The notes below the pieces were generated by a model. The model did not search any database, was not told where the DNA came from, and was given only the letters and a program-made list of their open reading frames with translations. A program made the translations under genes and the position numbers. From Bacillota bacterium (GTDB lineage Bacteria > Bacillota_I > Bacilli_A > RFN20 > CAG-826): a stretch of 7,595 bases of DNA. This document shows positions 6,040 through 7,595 of this stretch, one piece after another; position 1 is the first letter of the stretch; the number at the start of each line of letters is the position of its first letter. The stretch spans positions 1 through 7,595 of the forward strand of contig VHBF01000024.1 in the NCBI GenBank assembly GCA_016872075.1, written 5' to 3'.

Positions 6040-6946
6040 AGTTTATCATCAATAATTCTTGATAGTGAATTTCGGCTTCAAGTTGAGATAAACTGACATT
6101 CTCTAAATTATATAATAGTTCCGTTTCAAGGAGAGGATTCGTATCCAGAAGCGATTCAATCACGGCATTATTATCGGTGGATGAAACATATAAAATATTG
6201 GTATTGAGCTCTGAAATCAATTCAGAAAACTCAATGATGGATTGTGCAGTCGGTATCACATCAGTCGAAAAACCAGAATAAGGCGTCAGGACATGGACGT
6301 CATAGTTCGTTAAGTAGGCAAAAGCATTATGGCCTGCAAAGACCACATCGAGTTCCTCACCTTCAAGAACCAAATCGTTGTAGAAATCTACCGTATCTTC
6401 TAAAGCTTCTCGAATCAGTTCCTTACGGCTTTCTACAAGCAACGTATGTTCAGGTACCAACACTTGTATTTCTTCACTAATCGCTTCAAGCATCGCCAAT
6501 CCATTCAAAGGATCTAACCAATAATGAGGATCATAAGCATCATCGTCATGGTCCTCAGCAAACTTTGGTCCAGTCAGGATATGGTCATGATCGTGTTCGT
6601 GTTCTTCTCCTTCAATCAACGTCACCACTTGAGATAAATCAACGAGCTTGCCCGTTGCCGTTTCTTCAAGAGAATGAATCCAACTTTCAAAAGACTCACT
6701 GGTAAATAAAACCACATCGGCATTATTGAGTTTGACGCGTTGACTTGGAGTGGGTTCAAAGTCATGGGGATCTGAGCCCACAGGTAAAATAAATTCTACA
6801 TCCAATAAATCCCCTGCTAGTTGCTCAGCTAAACTATATTGAGGATATAACGTCGCAATCAAAGACTTTTCTTCCGTTGATGTTCCACCGCAAGATGCCA
6901 AGGAAACGACCGCCAATGTTGCAGAAAGTAACAATAATTTTTTCAT
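6017..6946 (-). CDS. znuA: Zinc-binding lipoprotein of ABC importer (ZnuA/AdcA-like, cluster A-I)
   Basis: Extracytoplasmic metal receptor that delivers zinc to the permease. It has 309 residues. An N-terminal lipoprotein signal (KKLLLLSATLAVVSLASC) has its lipobox at LASC, so Cys19 would be lipidated and the protein membrane-anchored. Likely metal ligands are H61 (GSDPHDFEP), H141 (YDPHYWLDP) and H206 (FAGHNAF). The acidic and His-rich loop HEHDHDH (116-122) to DHDDDAYDPH is typical of zinc-specific receptors. The Asp that acts as fourth ligand in manganese receptors such as TroA is not evident near 275-285. GGAGG at 6959-6955, 8 bp upstream, selects the ATG at 6946 over one at 6961. First transporter gene, with an inverted repeat and possible promoter immediately upstream. 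Confidence 0.94.
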   Translation of the reverse strand: MKKLLLLSATLAVVSLASCGGTSTEEKSLIATLYPQYSLAEQLAGDLLDVEFILPVGSDPHDFEPTPSQRVKLNNADVVLFTSESFESWIHSLEETATGKLVDLSQVVTLIEGEEHEHDHDHILTGPKFAEDHDDDAYDPHYWLDPLNGLAMLEAISEEIQVLVPEHTLLVESRKELIREALEDTVDFYNDLVLEGEELDVVFAGHNAFAYLTNYDVHVLTPYSGFSTDVIPTAQSIIEFSELISELNTNILYVSSTDNNAVIESLLDTNPLLETELLYNLENVSLSQLEAEIHYQELLMINYESLSKS

Positions 6947-6967
6947 ATCTAAAACCTCCATGATGAG

Positions 6968-6996
6968 AGTGTACCTTAGATTAAATGCAAATGCAA
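6968..6996 (-). promoter_or_regulatory. Candidate znuA promoter
   Basis: On the minus strand, TTGCAT (6996-6991) and TACACT (6973-6968) are separated by 17 bp. Both hexamers are weak. Transcription would start near 6961, just before GGAGG, giving a leader of about 15 nt. The -35 lies within the inverted repeat, consistent with repression there. Confidence 0.3.
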
Positions 6997-7008
6997 ACTA
7001 TTTGCGTT
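6990..7008. promoter_or_regulatory. Inverted repeat before znuA, candidate Zur operator
   Basis: AATGCAAACTATTTGCGTT has a perfect GCAAA/TTTGC core (6993-6997 and 7001-7005) and extends to 8-bp arms with one mismatch around a 3-bp centre. An extra ATGCAA copy lies directly to its left (6985-6990). It sits 44 bp before the znuA start and overlaps the stop codon of the upstream gene. It does not match the B. subtilis Zur or streptococcal AdcR consensus as I know them. Assignment to the Zur-like protein is by position. Confidence 0.55.
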
Positions 7009-7595
7009 AAATTTGGTTGAGATTTAAATGAACACCGAGGATATGATCAATTTGATAAACCACCCAACTTAATAACAAGACAACGAATACAATGGCACCG
7101 GCTATCCAAGTAAAGGTTTCTAATCCTAGGGTTTGGACATCTAAAAAGAAGTAGGGATAGATTTTTTCAACCCCATTCACGTGAAAGCGACCCCCTAAGT
7201 TGATATACGCAATTAAGTAAAAGACATAGGCAGATAGGATAAACAAATTACCACCGATGTAAAAATATTTCATATATCCTTTTTTATCAAACCAAGCGTA
7301 ATCAAGAATGACAATCAAGGGGACGATGTAATGAATGAAAATATCTTTAAGACTAAAGATTTCATAAGCAAGGTTGTGATCGGAGATGTAAGGAATCAGG
7401 ACAAAAGAGTAAACAATCGTTGTTAAGGTTAAAAACACGATTAAGGTTTGTTTAAAAAAATATAGCCAATCTGATGGCGATTTTCTAAACATTAGATTCA
7501 ATAAAAATAGGATATATAAAAGCGCGGTTAGAAGATTCACAAAACTTGTAAAGTAACTTAATACTTCAATGACGTTTAAAGCATCTTGGATGGTT
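7007..7595 (-). CDS. Pr6Pr/FAR-17a-like six-TM integral membrane protein, N-terminus cut by window edge
   Basis: Integral membrane protein of unknown function, resembling the Pr6Pr / FAR-17a/AIG1 group. A GTG at 7540 could be taken as start, but the frame stays open to the right edge, and the upstream residues ...VLSYFTSFVNLLTALL complete the family's FT-x-x-x-N motif in the first visible helix. The true start is therefore outside, and 195 residues are visible. Five hydrophobic segments are seen, of the six expected. Other family-like features are IHYIVPLIVILDYAWF (with conserved-looking His and Asp) and KIYPYFFLD in a loop. It lies 60 bp before znuA on the same strand with no terminator between, so read-through into the zinc operon is possible. 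Family assignment is by motif memory; no metal role is implied. Confidence 0.75.
   Translation of the reverse strand, partial: TIQDALNVIEVLSYFTSFVNLLTALLYILFLLNLMFRKSPSDWLYFFKQTLIVFLTLTTIVYSFVLIPYISDHNLAYEIFSLKDIFIHYIVPLIVILDYAWFDKKGYMKYFYIGGNLFILSAYVFYLIAYINLGGRFHVNGVEKIYPYFFLDVQTLGLETFTWIAGAIVFVVLLLSWVVYQIDHILGVHLNLNQI

Noticed and set aside
7007..7540. Complete 177-residue membrane protein starting at GTG 7540
   Set aside because: The frame remains open to the window edge, and the extra 18 residues contain the family FT...N motif, so the gene is partial.
1..7595. Mycoplasma genetic code (TGA = Trp)
   Set aside because: Tryptophans are TGG throughout, and TGA serves as the stop codon of the permease gene.

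Overview
The window reads as ordinary chromosome from an A+T-rich, low-GC Gram-positive-type bacterium. All tryptophans are TGG, and at least one gene (the permease ending at 4476) stops with TGA, so the standard bacterial code is in use. Strong GGAGG-type ribosome sites, a lipoprotein signal, and the gene families present suggest an Acholeplasma-like mollicute or a related Firmicute. That placement is inference.

Left part (1-2579, minus strand): a ribonucleotide reductase operon. The large subunit gene nrdE (2579-480) is complete. The small subunit gene nrdF starts 23 bp downstream (456) and is cut by the left edge. NrdF is the most interesting item here. Anchored on its conserved HAKSY motif, the first glutamate metal ligand is replaced by Asn115. 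This recalls the metal-free class Ie enzymes, but with a different residue from the Val or Gln I know there. The other diagnostic positions lie outside the window.

Middle part (2580-4082, plus strand): a divergent intergenic region holds a perfect 19-bp palindrome. It is followed by a manganese-type superoxide dismutase (sodA) with a short-leader promoter. A rho-independent terminator comes next, and its T-tract runs straight into a TATAAT box. That box drives a SOUL-family haem-binding-like gene which appears to be leaderless.

Right part (4036-7595, minus strand): a zinc-uptake operon in the order 6-TM membrane protein (Pr6Pr/FAR-17a-like, cut by the right edge), substrate-binding lipoprotein (znuA-like), ATPase (znuC-like), ABC-3 permease (znuB-like) and a Fur-family regulator (Zur-like). 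The transporter genes and regulator overlap one another, which suggests translational coupling. A 19-bp inverted repeat just upstream of znuA, overlapping the stop codon of the membrane-protein gene, is a plausible site for the regulator. The regulator gene and the SOUL gene converge and overlap by 47 bp of coding sequence.

Together the genes centre on redox and metal chemistry: radical-based dNTP synthesis, superoxide removal, possible haem handling and zinc homeostasis. No RNA genes, mobile elements, CRISPR arrays or tRNAs were seen.
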